64,000 nt of DNA from Antedon mediterranea. Lineage: Eukaryota; Echinodermata; Crinoidea; Comatulida; Antedonidae. The DNA lies in assembly GCF_964355755.1 (NCBI RefSeq), contig NC_092670.1, forward strand, positions 32,601,795 to 32,665,794, read 5' to 3'. The notes under the pieces are model-generated. The model worked only from the letters and a program-made list of their open reading frames with translations, made no database searches and was not told where the DNA came from. Below, in pieces: positions 1-11,747 of the stretch; positions within the stretch are counted from its first letter, which is position 1, and every line of letters starts with the position of its first letter. Position numbers and translations under genes: made by a program.

Positions 1-598
1 AATTACCGAAGTAATAATGTGAATTGCTTAGAAACTTTGAGCATTAAGGCCAATTTACCATGTGGGTTGTCCCATTTCCACAGTGCGCAGAATTTTGGAG
101 CGGTGTGGAAGAAAGTAGTTGCTTGTAGGCCTCAAGCACTGCTGGCCTGAACTAGACTAATAAATATGATTGACTGTCCTTTAAGCGATATATAAGATTG
201 ACATATATTATTATGGTTATTAATATTATTATTAGTACATACATACATACATATGGGATCCGCCTCTTCTACGTTGTAGAACTGGAGTCGAAAGAAAGTG
301 TGTTCGTTAAGAAATTTCTTCGATTGTGTAATGGCTTTGGCTTGCCTGATTTCCATACTTAAAATATGAGAGATTTTAATCCATGGATCACGATAGTACC
401 GTCTTGTTGGAACAGAAAACAGCATCCTTTTTGTAATTGATGTATTCGGTCCTCTACAGATATGACCCACATATTATTATTGGTATTAAATTACAATGCC
501 AATGACAGAGCCTCAAAGGGTGAATATAAAAAGTCACTGTGGCTTCAACTGTGTTGTTTTATTTGAAAATAAAAATTGATTGGTTATCTTTGATTCAG
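1..598. other. intron sequence upstream of first visible integrin exon
   Basis: I see no exon here that continues the integrin reading frame. A short CATA microsatellite lies near 236-252. The stretch ends in a polypyrimidine/AG acceptor just before 599. It is probably an intron of the integrin gene, because the first visible exon starts in the middle of a domain. Confidence 0.5.
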
Positions 599-3477
599 GA
601 GAAGTTTTAAAGTTGGTCCTTTATCATTTGTGGAGAAACTTGAAGTTCTTGTGGAGGCTATTTGTGACTGCGACTGTGAACAAATTAAGGTAGCTTACAA
701 TTTTACTAAATAGTTTTTACACCAACTTATATTTTTTGTTGGATTGAAGTACTGCAGTATGAATGGCGTTAATCATTTTTGTTATCTAATTTTGTATTTG
801 CAGGAACTCGATTCACCTAAATGTACAAACGGAAATGGTACATTTGTGTGCGGCGGATGTGTGTGCAATGAAGGACGATCAGGAGCATATTGTGAATGTG
901 ATCAAGACGAGACCGAAGAGGGCATTATAGATCCACAATGTTTAATGTGAGTTTGCTCATTTTTGTCTGAAGCTTGTTTCCCACCAGAACCCAACACAGC
1001 TACGTATTGATGCAAAGTGATGTATTGCGTAATCACAAGTGGGAAAAAATGAGCCGATATTGAAGAAATCAAATCAAATCAAAAATCACAAGTGGGAACC
1101 GACGACGCAACAGTGCTGCAAACATCGCTACGGCAATCAAATCAGTTTGATTTCACGCAATGACGGAAGGCAAAAGAACACTAGAAAACATAGTACAGTA
1201 CATATACGTGGGGTGAACCAGATCAAAGTCTATGGTAACTGACGTTGATGCACATTAAGCAGGTTTGATTTCACGCAGGCAGGGCCAAACACAATTATTG
1301 GATGACCATTTTCTTATGTTATGTAGGTTGTGTTGCGTTCTAGTGGGAAACATGCTTTATAACCAACCTACTGTACCATACATATACCTATTAATATGTT
1401 GACCTCTGTGGCGCAGTGGTTAGAGCATTGGACTAGCAATCCAGAGGTTGTAGGTTCAAGCAAAATTCTTTATCCTCCTTGCTCCTCCTCACCCGGAGAC
1501 AAAAACTTACAGAGGGAAGGTTTGTGAGGGAGGAGTTATGTACGACCCACAAACATAATGAGCTCTGAAACACTAAATGAAATGGACACCATGGCTGAAT
1601 AGCAAATATGCTTCAGTTTCAACTTTTAGGAATTAATATGCGATCTTTTTTATATATTTTTTGTAGGGAAGTAGAAGATGAAGTTGTTTGTTCTGGCCAG
1701 GGTCAGTGTAAGTGTAGCGTGTGTTTATGCAGAGAGACAACTCCACCTGTAAGTACTACAAATATTTTGCTTATAAATTGTTTTTATTACCTTATACAGA
1801 TATTGACTGCTTAGAGGTGCATTATAACATTTAAGATCCCCTGAGGGAATTGTATTTTTCTCGTGAATGTGTATCGCATGTCATAAAAATTGTAGGGAAG
1901 ACATGTCTCTTCCTCATTTCCAACCCCCATGATCTATGTCAGTGTTTGAGGTAATATACAGTATTAAGAACAAAGTCTGTGTTTCTTAGCCAGAGAGTTA
2001 AAAAACACACAGTTGTGTTTTCGAGTATGTAAACATAATTATAAACAGGGCATCAACTTGTTCATTTCCTTTTCACAGCGTATTATTTCTGGTGATTTTT
2101 GTGAGTGTGACACAAATGATTGTCTTGACGCTGGGTCCAATGAAATTTGTGCTGGTACGTACAACCGCTATAATAGAGTGACAGCTTTTCTCATCAGTGA
2201 CACTTTACATGAATGTTTATGTATGATTGGATTGTAATTGGTAGTGACCAAAGAAGAAGTGACCGAAGAAATAAAGACATTTAGTTGCTAATATTATAGA
2301 TCTGTGTACTTTTAATTGCGTTCTTCTGTAGCCATATATTTACGTTCAATCTAGGCAGGACAGACACTACATTAGGGAGCTTCCAATTTGTGACGACCAA
2401 GGGCAGACGACGTGTCATTGGTTGTTTCCTGGACCTAGAAACCATCAAACCTGTGCTAAGATAGAGGAGACAGGACACGCGTCCCAATATCCTTCCATGT
2501 GCACAATGAACTAAAATGAACTTTGACTAGATAGTCGCAAATCAAAAGCTCCTTATTGTTACACTGTCATTGTAATTACTTAGATATTTTTAATACTTAG
2601 TTGCCTCTTTTAGGAGCCGGACAATGCATTTGTCACCAAAACGACCGAAGTAGGTGTTTGTGTATGGATGGCTATACTGGCGAATTTTGCACATGCAGTT
2701 CATCAAATTTTAGTTGCATTGCACGGAATGGTGTAAGTGCTGAAAAATAATCATTATACACTGTTGTTAATGTATTTAATATCTTTTTTTAACCATTATT
2801 TTTATATACTATGTACATATAAATATATATTATAAAAGTAATTATTTCCAAACAAAATGAACAATTAAATTAACACCTCACCTCAACACATTGTTAAAGA
2901 TTCTCGGCTACCGATCCTGAAATCATTCACTCCCAAAAACTTGTAATACGACTTTGTTTGTGTAGAGCATCATGCCCCTTTATTATTTATTCTTTATGCT
3001 GGGTAGCCTCTTAAGTCAAAACCTGTTCTCCCAGTGTATAGAACTATGTGTTTGTGGGAGTGGCTTTATGTTAACTAGTACACCAGGGTAAACCCATCTC
3101 GTCTCGAAAGATGTTCTAGGTTCTTTAAAGTGCACATGAACCAGATGTGTACACTGGACCTATGGTTTATAGTCCTTATTCGAGAAGACTCATTCTACCA
3201 CCAGAACCATGGAGCAAGTGAGCCCCGAACCATAGCCGATGATATGGCTATTGCAGTTCCACTGTTTTGACCGCTCGGCCACTCACTTACTTTACAGAAG
3301 AACAATGAATGAACTTGGCAATTTGCCTAAATGGAGAATACTAAAAATAATAATATATATTTATGTTTTATAAATTTTTCTTGTCAGCTTGTTTGTGGCG
3401 GTAGAGGGTATTGTGAATGTAATCAATGTAAATGTGATGAAGGCTATGACGGACAAGCATGTGAATGCAAAAATGGA
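599..3477 (+). CDS. integrin I-EGF stalk exons (6 exons)
   Basis: Exons 599-689, 804-946, 1667-1748, 2079-2154, 2614-2732 and 3388-3477 encode cysteine-rich I-EGF modules. Signatures include VCGGCVC, CSGQGQCKC, GEFCTC and CGGRGYCECNQCKC. Each module has the CGxGxCxCxxCxC-type core of integrin stalks. Module boundaries do not coincide with exon ends, since each exon starts in a new phase. The second module is slightly compact and the third reads GQCICHQNDRSRCLC, so spacing between its cysteines departs from the usual CxCxxCxC. The stalk transmits extension and activation between head and membrane. Confidence 0.92.
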
Positions 3478-6400
3478 GTAAGTTAACAAGGGAATCAATT
3501 CAATCAATTTTCCATTATGAATATAAAACATATATACAAAATGTAAATAATACCAACAGTCTAAACACAATATATCACAAAGTATTTAACCAATCAAACG
3601 CGATGGATTATTCAAACCATCTCTTTTCATTGGTCAACTCCTTTGCATTGCGTATAGATCCGTTTGATGTGTCTGGTGGGAACCACACTTAAGGTCTTCC
3701 ACTGAGTAAATTGATTGGTAATGAAATTGTCAGTGTGCTTTAGAAACAAATTTTATACCTTTCATGTTTTTCTTTTACAGGAATGTGAATCTGAATGTGA
3801 CGCGAATAAGCCTTGTGTAAAATGCCACTTTAAGGAAGGAGAATTATATGAAAATGGTCTATGTGAAGAGACTTGTTTGACGGAACCAATAATTGTAGAT
3901 GACTTGGAGGATAGTAAGTTATGATTCATTAAGAAAATCTTTGTTTAAAAAATGAACTTGTGGAGGCTTTTATAATAGACAAGATAATAATAATATTGTT
4001 GAGAATATAATGTGAAAGGACTGTCAGATGGACAATGATTATTGCAGAGCAGTTCAAGATAAATTTAGTTATTAAGAAAATCTATGTATAGAAACTTACT
4101 ATATGGTCATTGCAGAGGAGTTTAAGATGGTAAGTGTTGAGAATATAATGTGGAAGGACTGTCAGATGGACAATGATCATTGCAGAGCAGTTCAAGATAA
4201 GTGTAATTACTAAGAAAATCTATGTAGAGTGACTTGTCATATGATCATTGCAGAGGAGTTTCAGTTGGTAAGTGTTGTGTGGAAGGACTGTCAGATGGAC
4301 AATGATCATTGCAAAGCAGTTCAAGATAAGTGTAATTACTAAGAAAATCTATGTAGAGAGACTTGTCATATGATCATTGCAGAGGAGTTGAAGTTATAAA
4401 GTTTAGTCATGAGAACAATTTCAGAGGCTGTCAAAGATTTGAACCCAGAATGTTGAGATTGGTATAGTAGAACAATCACATTTGTTTTATCTACCCTTCA
4501 CTAAAACGATTTCTTTCCGTTTTGTTTTTTTTTCAGTTGGAACTGCCCAAAAATGCAAGTACAAGGATGAGAATCAGTGTGTTGTGTCATTTACGCAAGA
4601 GATTCTACCAAATGAAAAGTTGGAGCTTACCATCAAGAGAGATCCAGGTAAGTTGAAATGAAAAACTGCAACACTATGAAGACACATTTGCAAACTTCCC
4701 TTTTTTCCACCACATTTGACTAGATGGAATTAATTTGATGTAAATCACCAGTAAATACAATTGAGCACAATACTGAGCACTATAAGTAAATGTCATGAGT
4801 GATATCACTTTTTAATTGGTGATCTCATACAGTTAATAAATAACAATTTGTATATGCAATATACCGTATATTGGTTAATGTCACCTTGTAACCATCTGTG
4901 ATGGGTGATGTCCATCTGTGATGGGTGATGTCCATCTGGGATGGGTGATGTCCATCTGTGATGGGTGATATCCATCTGAGATGGGTGATGTCCATCTACG
5001 ATGGGAGATGTGCATCTGCGATTGGTGATGTCCATCTGTGATGGGTGATGTACATCTGTGATGGGTGATGTTCATCTATGATTGGTGATTTCCATCTATG
5101 ATTGGTGATGTCCATCTGTGACGGGTGATGTCCATCTGTGACGGGTGATGTCCATCTGTGATGGGTGATGTCCATCTGTGACGGGTGATTTCCATCTGTG
5201 ATAGGTGATGTCCATCTGTGATAGGTGATGTCCATCTATGATGGGTAATGTCCATCTATGATTGGTGATTTCCATCTGTCACAGGTGATGTCCATCTGTG
5301 ATAGGTGATGTCCATCTATGATGGGTGATGTTCATCTGTGATGGGTGATTTCCATCTGTGATGGATCATGTCCATCTGTGATTGGTGATGTCCATCTGTG
5401 ATGGGTCATGTCCATCTGTGATGTGTGATGTCCATCTATGATGGGTGATGTACATCTGTGATGGGTGATGTTCATCTATGTTGGGTGATGTACATCTGTG
5501 ATGGGTCATGTCCATCTGTGATTGGTAATTTCCATCTGTGACGGGTGATGTCCATCTGTGAATTGAACATTCATTGATGATATTACTTTTCAGAATAGAA
5601 TGGTTGATTCATTAACATGCATTTTGAATGAATTCTATGTGTAGATGATACACTTTTGAACCCTTCAAAAAGATGTACTAGGATAATTTTCTTTACACTT
5701 GGACTACGGTTGATATCTAGACTTGTTCTACCACCAGATCCATTGAGCGAGTGAGTCTTGAACACATGTCAGTGTTATGGTTGTGGATTACAGTTCCACT
5801 TTCTTAACTGCCCGGCTATTCATTAAAATTAGAAAAGATAAAAAGTTAATTTTAAATTAAAGGATGACTGGTCTTTTTTTTTCAGATTGTTATGGTGGTC
5901 CTGGAGTTCTATGGATTATTATTGGGATTATCATTGGAATCATCCTGGTAGGATTAGCCCTTCTGTTAATCTGGAGATTACTCACATTTATCCATGACAG
6001 AAGAGAGTTTGAGCAATTTGAGAAAGAGCGACAAGATGCCAAATGGGAAGGGGTGAGTTTACATATTCAAACTGACTTGACTTTGACGATTGTGCTTACA
6101 ATTGAATATCAAACTGCATATTTTTATGGAATTTGTTTATATTCTAGAGGTGGGCTTATTTTCTAGAGGTTGGATTATATTCTAGAGGTGGGCTTATATT
6201 CTAGAGGTGGGCTTATATTTTAGAGGTGGGCTTATATTCTGAGTATGTATATATACTCAATTTCAGATTTGTTTACAGAACAAATCTAAGATATTTATAA
6301 TCTAAATCTATAAAACAGCTTTATGTTTTTGACAAAATGATTTTATTTATTTTCAAAAGATTTGATATTATACATACATTATTACATCCATGTTGTTATG

Positions 6401-7943
6401 TTTTTCGTGTATTGATTCAATTGAATAGATGCTTGGCTACCAAACAGCTGTTCCTCATGAAACATGAAATTATTCATTAAAAAAAATCATTTCAGAATAT
6501 AATGTTTACTGTATTCATTAATTATTCCATCAGATTGTTTCTCAGTCATTGCTCATCTTTTGTGCAGTAAATAAATCCATTTTGTATCAAAAAATTCAAA
6601 TACATGATCATAAATACAGGATTTCAAATCTGTAAATCATTCTAAGTCATTTTTATGTCTCTTTGTAATATTTGCTACATAATTATTTAAAAAAAAACCC
6701 AAGCAAATATTTTTTTAATAGATGTAATTCTGACTGAGTTTGGAATATTTCGCTTAAGTCAATTATATTTGAGGATTTTCCATAAGTGGTCTTTAAAAAC
6801 ACTAATAGTAATACCCTCTTATCTAAGTTAATGTTAGGCAGTTCCAAGTTGGCCCCCCTCACTTTTCTATGAAGCAAAAAAATAGGATGTTAGGTTAAGT
6901 TCAGAATTAAATTTAACAAAATTTCAAAAACCTGGATCCACCACTGTAAATACCATTTAAGGGAAGTTCATAAATATTTATTGACTTTACAGTAAGGGAA
7001 ATATCCCATGCAAGTATGATTTTAGAATCATGATAATGTTTAACTGGTAAACACAGCCATTAGGTCTTGACATATGTTTTTTTATAAATTGTTGTGAATG
7101 CTTCCATAAACATATTTATTCATTGCTTGCTTGATCAATGCTTTAGGGACATAACCCGCTTTACAAGCCCTCTACATCAACATTCAAGAACCCCACCTAC
7201 TCTGCCAAGCAAAATAGCTGATTTTGCTTAATTGCTTCTCATGTTATACTCTTCAAAAGGTAGGTGCATTCATATTTGTAATACTACAGTGCTCCTGACT
7301 TAAGCTCTGTCTAGACTATCAAACTTTATATGAAAAAAAAAAATGTGATGTGTTAACATATGGACTGGATGATGTCATATCACTACCATATCATGGGCAT
7401 ATATTATACCATAATATTTAGGCACATCACACTTTTTTGTCAACCTAGTTTGATAGTGTAGACAGAGCTTTATATTTGAGCATCACTTTTGTTTTCATTG
7501 GATCAGAAAGAAATATCAAAAACAACTTGTCAAGAAATTGCAATACAGTACAACAATTTAACATTTTTTTTTTTCGTGTTAAAAATGTGCTAAATATGTT
7601 ATTTTTTAAAACATTGAGTTTGATATTAGTCATTTTCAAGCCTGAAATAGCTGTTTGTCCATTGGTATTTATTATGATAACTCTTTCATTCCTTTATGCC
7701 TGTATTGTTATTTTAACTTCTGCACAACACTCAATCATAATTTCAGCTATACATACTCAGTAGCCTACATGTTGCCTGGTTAAGTTTGTCCTTGGCAATA
7801 TGCCTGAATAAAATAATAATAAAAATTGTTTCTTTTAAATATTTCAGGGGTCAAATCCGATATTTAAACCCACAACTACCACTACTATGAACCCAATGTT
7901 TGGCACCACTGAAGAAGAAAGCCCACTGAAATTCAGCAGATAA
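599..7943 (+). CDS. integrin beta subunit, 3' part (10 exons; 5' part outside window)
   Basis: This encodes the C-terminal ~368 residues of a cell-surface integrin beta chain, which pairs with an alpha chain to link extracellular matrix to the cytoskeleton. Exons read from the sequence are 599-689, 804-946, 1667-1748, 2079-2154, 2614-2732, 3388-3477, 3781-3913, 4537-4647, 5886-6052 and 7848-7943. All have GT donors and AG acceptors, and the phases join without a frameshift. The order is: end of the hybrid/PSI-side stalk (CDCDC), four I-EGF modules, beta-tail domain, one transmembrane helix, and a short tail beginning HDRREF and containing two NPxF motifs. The stop is TAA at 7941-7943. The head (beta-I domain, MIDAS) is not in the window. 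The family call is very secure. The paralogue is not assigned, although the NPxF/TTT tail recalls vertebrate beta-2. Confidence 0.95.
1401..1590 (+). repeat. tRNA-derived SINE in integrin intron
   Basis: The head has a pol III A box (TGGCGCAGTGG) and a degenerate B box (GGTTCAAGC). Between them is an anticodon-arm-like stem around GGACTAGCAATCC. A non-tRNA body follows (CACCCGGAGAC... to about 1590). It is not a functional tRNA, because the acceptor stem does not close. Confidence 0.6.
2985..3292 (-). repeat. tRNA-Leu/Ser-like SINE, copy 1
   Basis: Read on the minus strand, the head is GTGGCCGAGCGGTC followed by a B-box-like GGTTCGGGGC. The body contains a conserved stretch (GTCCAGTGTACAC, TTTAAAGAACCTAG, ACGAGATGGG). 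The same head and body recur at 5635-5827, 14215-14290, 24897-25252 and 52674-52972. Confidence 0.7.
3781..4647 (+). CDS. integrin beta-tail domain exons
   Basis: Exons 3781-3913 and 4537-4647 encode the membrane-proximal beta-tail domain. It starts ECESECDANKPCVKC, followed by CEETC and then KCKYKDENQCVVSF. The cysteine pattern matches the conserved (CVxC...C..EC...C...D..C) layout of integrin beta tails. The intron between the two exons contains a ~120-bp tandem repeat. The following intron contains the large 20-bp minisatellite. Confidence 0.92.
4010..4400 (+). repeat. ~120-bp tandem repeat, about 3 copies
   Basis: Repeated block with landmarks GGAAGGACTGTCAGATGGAC, ATCATTGCAGAGCAGTTC, AAGAAAATCTATGTA and CATTGCAGAGGAGTT. 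It lies in the intron between the two beta-tail exons. The copies contain several CAG/GTAAG-like sequences that resemble splice sites but do not encode conserved protein. Confidence 0.8.
4895..5575. repeat. 20-bp minisatellite, about 34 copies
   Basis: The unit is TCCATCTGTGATGGGTGATG with scattered substitutions, at a strict 20-bp period. It lies in the integrin intron just upstream of the transmembrane exon. Because 20 is not a multiple of 3, the array is open in several minus-strand frames and produces overlapping pseudo-ORFs rich in repeated MDITHHRWTSP-like peptides. These are artefacts of the array and not genes. Confidence 0.95.
5635..5827 (-). repeat. tRNA-Leu/Ser-like SINE, copy 2 (truncated, diverged)
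   Basis: It shares the body (AAAGATGTACTAGG, ACCACCAGATCCATTGAGC, CAGTTCCACTTTCTTAACTG) and the minus-strand pol III head with the SINE at 2985-3292. It has more substitutions and lacks the 3' part. Confidence 0.6.
5886..7943 (+). CDS. integrin transmembrane and cytoplasmic-tail exons
   Basis: Exon 5886-6052 encodes a hydrophobic helix (PGVLWIIIGIIIGIILVGLA... to IWRLL) followed by the HDRREFEQFEKER membrane-proximal alpha-chain clasp and AKWEG. Exon 7848-7943 adds the tail GSNPIFKPTTTTTMNPMFG and ends in SR-stop. Both talin/kindlin-docking NPxY positions carry phenylalanine. A TTTTT run between them matches the kindlin/filamin-binding stretch. Tyrosine phosphorylation of these sites is therefore impossible, as in human beta-2. 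Confidence 0.95.
6143..6243 (+). repeat. 20-bp tandem repeat, about 5 copies
   Basis: The unit ATTCTAGAGGTGGGCTTAT recurs about five times, directly after the donor of the transmembrane exon. No coding meaning is seen. Confidence 0.85.
7302..7472. mobile_element. MITE family A (AAGCTCTGTCTACACTATC ends), copy 1
   Basis: A ~170-bp element with terminal inverted repeats: AAGCTCTGTCTAGACTATCA at the left and TGATAGTGTAGACAGAGCTT at the right. The interior carries ACATATGGACTGGATGATGTC and CACATCACAC. It lies in the last integrin intron. Related copies are at 27368-27525 and 29340-29497, with partial copies at 27700-27770 and 34757-34835. Confidence 0.8.
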
Positions 7944-10380
7944 TCCATTACGGAAAAGGTTTCATCTAAAAGTCACACCTGCAGTCATTTCTAATTCACC
8001 CAGTCTGAGCGAATTCCAAAATGATTTGTAGATGACGCCTAAGTTGTAAACAAGACCAAAGAATATAGTTAAAGATGCTTTAGTAGTATATAAGATTGGT
8101 AGATTGTATTTTATGCAGTGAATTTAAAAAGAATATTTAAGGGTTATGTAGTAATCTCATCTTTAGAAATTACAAAAGTGAAGTAAAGTATAATAGGAAC
8201 CACTATTAGCACATTGGAAATGCTTTTGAACAAACTAGACTTTTGGTCCAGCCCAATTTGTCCTGTTTAGTTGACCGTAGTGACCATTAGGCGCAGTTCA
8301 ATTTTAAAGTATTATAAAGTGATATTTATATATGAATTTTTCACGATAAATGTTAATTTAGTAGTAGAATGGCAACAGTCATAAAGAATAGGACAAAATA
8401 TAATGTATTAGACCAGAATACTAACTAACTAGTGCAATTGAAGTTTGAGCCGACAACTCAAGACTCGCTATAATATGGTTATTATGAGGCTGCATACGTT
8501 ATGCCAGCGACTTTTGTACAGGCTTAAAGAGGCTCTCTGGTTTTAGATGGAAAGCTGTTGATTCTGTGACATTCTGGACCTTGGATGACCAGCGAGCTCA
8601 CATGACATTGAGGTTAGACCTATGCAATGCCTAAACACCTGATTGAGTGACATGCATTTGAGATTTAATGCTAGCTCTTCCTAGGTATGATAGCTAAACG
8701 ATCTGGGTTATTGAATCTCAATTCATCCAATGATTTGCATCATCACATCATGTATTTTGCATCAATTTGGTACACAAAGAAAATGCTTCTCAGACTTTTA
8801 CAAATTTACATAAAAATACACAATTTGTATACAATTAGCTCTATGTAGGCCTATACAATTTTACAGGTTTAACATGACATGTATGGTAATCCTATTCTTT
8901 ATTTACAAAAACAACAAACAAACAACTACAAAGTAGCAGGAAACACAAAAGGGAACTAAATTCCTATGACAAGAGCCAGTGTTACCCTCTCTTAGCCCAG
9001 TAGCATTTAATATTTCAATAAAATAGCCTATATCAAAAAATGTCGACAACAATTTAAATTTTGATTACAAAAAGCACATGTTCTATACTGAATGTTTAGA
9101 TTCTCCTTCAGATTTTCTATCCAATGATATTATTTTCAATAAATAAGAAAAATATCAATGTTGGAAATATTAAAAATTCTGTAGTCTCTATTTCGCGAAC
9201 CGATAGTCCATAGAGATATTATAATATCTCTATGGATAGTCTGACTAAGGTAAAATTTAAAATTCTGATGTTTTAGCTTTGGGGCACGATGTGTGACAAA
9301 TTTGAGACAAACCCATGATGTGATGATGTAGAATGCGATGGCATTACCCATCTGTCTTCCATACGTACCACATTTTAATGTTTCCAATATTACTAATCAG
9401 TAGATTGTCCAGTAATTGTATTTGCTATGCTAATGTTATGTTTAACAAACAGTATTCTTTATTTATTGCTTATGCATTTGTTATCTAAATTAATGTAATT
9501 ATCACTGTATGTTCATTTATTACAATGAGTGTTAATGAATAGTACAGTTGTTTGATTTTAATTAGTAAATCTGTACAGTATTCGGCGATGCATTATCCGG
9601 TATGAATATCCAAAGTAATACATACAATCAGTCGAGCAGAACCATGGTCTACAAATATTGCACACACATTTGGGTTCAATATATCATCACATGTGACATT
9701 GTTAATAGGTAAAGGTATCACATATGATACACGATGATCTGTAGGTCTATAATAATAATATTCTAAACATGCGCATTTATAATTTTGTACATTTGATAAA
9801 CGTTACTAACTGTAGTAACCCAATACACAATATATATAAACCTGATTATAGATGTTAATGTTTAGTTTATTTAGACACGTTGTCAATAGAAATCGTTCAG
9901 ATATGGATAGCTAGAATTAATATTATTATTGTCACCTTGTTAAATTATTAATCATGTTTATAATCTCGTAGATTTATAAGAGTATTTTGTTATACGTACT
10001 TATACTGTTGAACTGGTAACCAAATAAACATTTTGTACATAGTTGGTTTTGTAGGTGCTAGCGAATTTTATATGCATGTGTGTTGATAATATGTGTTGCA
10101 ATTTTTTTAAATATAAACGTCATACTAGATTCCGTATTATTAGCTAAGACATCATAGTTTTTGTATAACAAAATGAATAAAATATCTGTGAATCTCTTCT
10201 AAAGTTATCCATATTTCATATTAATAATAATATCCGGGGGTAGTCCCAATTGATTAATAATATTAACGATTAGATCATAATCATCATTTTTCGTTCGCTT
10301 TTGTCGCCATTTGGTTTTATCGTAATTTGAAAAATAAAGAAATAATACGTTGCGTCCATGTATGTGTTTTACTCGTATCC
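7944..10380 (+). other. presumed integrin 3' UTR and intergenic DNA
   Basis: No ORF with recognisable similarity follows the integrin stop. AT-rich sequence contains several AATAAA-type hexamers, for example near 10023 and 10175. I cannot tell which is the true polyadenylation site. A perfect 28-bp palindrome sits at 9206-9233. Confidence 0.4.
9206..9233. repeat. perfect 28-bp palindrome
   Basis: CCATAGAGATATTA is followed immediately by its exact reverse complement, giving a loop-less cruciform-capable palindrome. No mobile-element termini were identified around it. Confidence 0.85.
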
Positions 10381-10389
10381 GGACAACTA

Positions 10390-10930
10390 CCCCTGGACAA
10401 TTACCACCCGGACAATGACCCCCCTAGGACAACTACCACCCGGACAATTGCCCTCTAGGACAACTACCCTCTAGGACAACTACCCCCTTAGGACAACTAC
10501 CCTCTAGTCCAACTGCTATTCCCCTAGGAAACACCACCCTCTGAACAACCACACCTATATCATTACCTACACCTTGGGTTATAATTACGATCTTGTAAAA
10601 CTTACTGAACTTTAACACATAGGGAGAGTGATTGCTTATATGAAAGCTTTTGATTTTTTTAATATGCGTCAACAGTTATTTTACATTAAACGAGAATTGA
10701 TCAAATTATTAAAACGTATTCTTGAAAAATAAAAGGGTGGCTTATTTTATTCAAAAAGTCTTTCATCAATCTCTCTCCCTATGTTTTGTAGTTCAGTAAG
10801 TTTTACAAGATCGTAATTATAATCTTAAGGTGAAGATGTGGTTGTTCAGAGAGTGTTGTTGTTCTAGAGGGGTAGTTGTCCTAGGGGCATAGCAGTTGGA
10901 CTAGAGGGAATTTGTAAGATAGTGGGACTG
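10390..10930. mobile_element. foldback-type element with tandem GGACAACTACCC ends
   Basis: Left arm 10390-10650 and right arm 10760-10925 are inverted copies. They share TACAAGATCGTAATTATAA, the AGGGAGA/TCTCCCT block and the outer CTAGAGGG(G)TAGTTGTCC units. The outer ends consist of short tandem GGACAACTACC-like units, a layout typical of foldback transposons. The central spacer is about 110 bp. Confidence 0.65.
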
Positions 10931-11464
10931 GAGCAGCCCCTTATTATCGATAAAATTTGCCCGATTTTGTTCTCTTTTTTTCTTTTTCAAAAATGTTTTA
11001 CCGTAAGAGCTTATGTTATGCTGTTTAATGACATACGTTTACTACTACAAGTCCAGTAATAATGGAATATTGGTTTGGTTGTTACTACTTCATAGAAGAA
11101 CTTTAATTTATTTGTTTTTACAATTTTTCCACTCCTGAGAAAATAGGACAATAAACGTTTTTAGAACCTAGAGAATAATTATATCCATGATATGTTTATG
11201 ACTTATGACATTTCTACTTATTTCATTTTATTCCAATTCGTTTTCTACAGAACAGAACCTTCTAATTTGACTTTAGGTTAAAGAAACCCTACACTATAAA
11301 ACAATTGATTACATTAGATGATTAGAAAATCAATCTCTCTATCCCCTGTTTGACAGTTCATACATTCCTATTCCTATTTTGAAAACATAGCTAACTGCGC
11401 CAATTGAGGAAATCGTTTTTCATAGTTTGTCCTAGAAGTTAAAAAAAATTAATATCGCTACAGT

Positions 11465-11745
11465 TATTACATGTATTATATTATTATTATTAAATGTAGC
11501 ATTTACAAATAACGTAAAAATCAACCACTAACATAGACAGAATGTAGCATTAACAAATAACGTAAAAATCAACCACTAACATAATATACAGAATGTAGCA
11601 TTAACAACTAACGTAAAAATCAACCACACTAACATAATTATACAGAATGTAGCATTAACAAATAACGTAAAAATCAACCACACTAACATAATTATACAGA
11701 ATGTAGCATTAACAACTAACGTAAAAATAAATCACTAACGTTATA
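11465..11745. repeat. ~62-bp tandem repeat, 5 copies
   Basis: Unit landmarks are CAGAATGTAGCATTAACAA, TAACGTAAAAATCAACCAC and ACTAACATAATTATA. It abuts the left end of the long-TIR element at 11748. Confidence 0.9.
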
Positions 11746-11747
11746 CA

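Noticed and set aside
1039-1242. 67-codon ORF in the integrin gene
   Set aside because: It lies between validated exons 804-946 and 1667-1748, would break the reading frame, and has no I-EGF cysteine pattern.
4805-5235. Overlapping minus-strand ORFs with MDITHHRWTSPI-like peptide repeats
   Set aside because: They are the 20-bp minisatellite read in three frames, inside an integrin intron. No gene is present.
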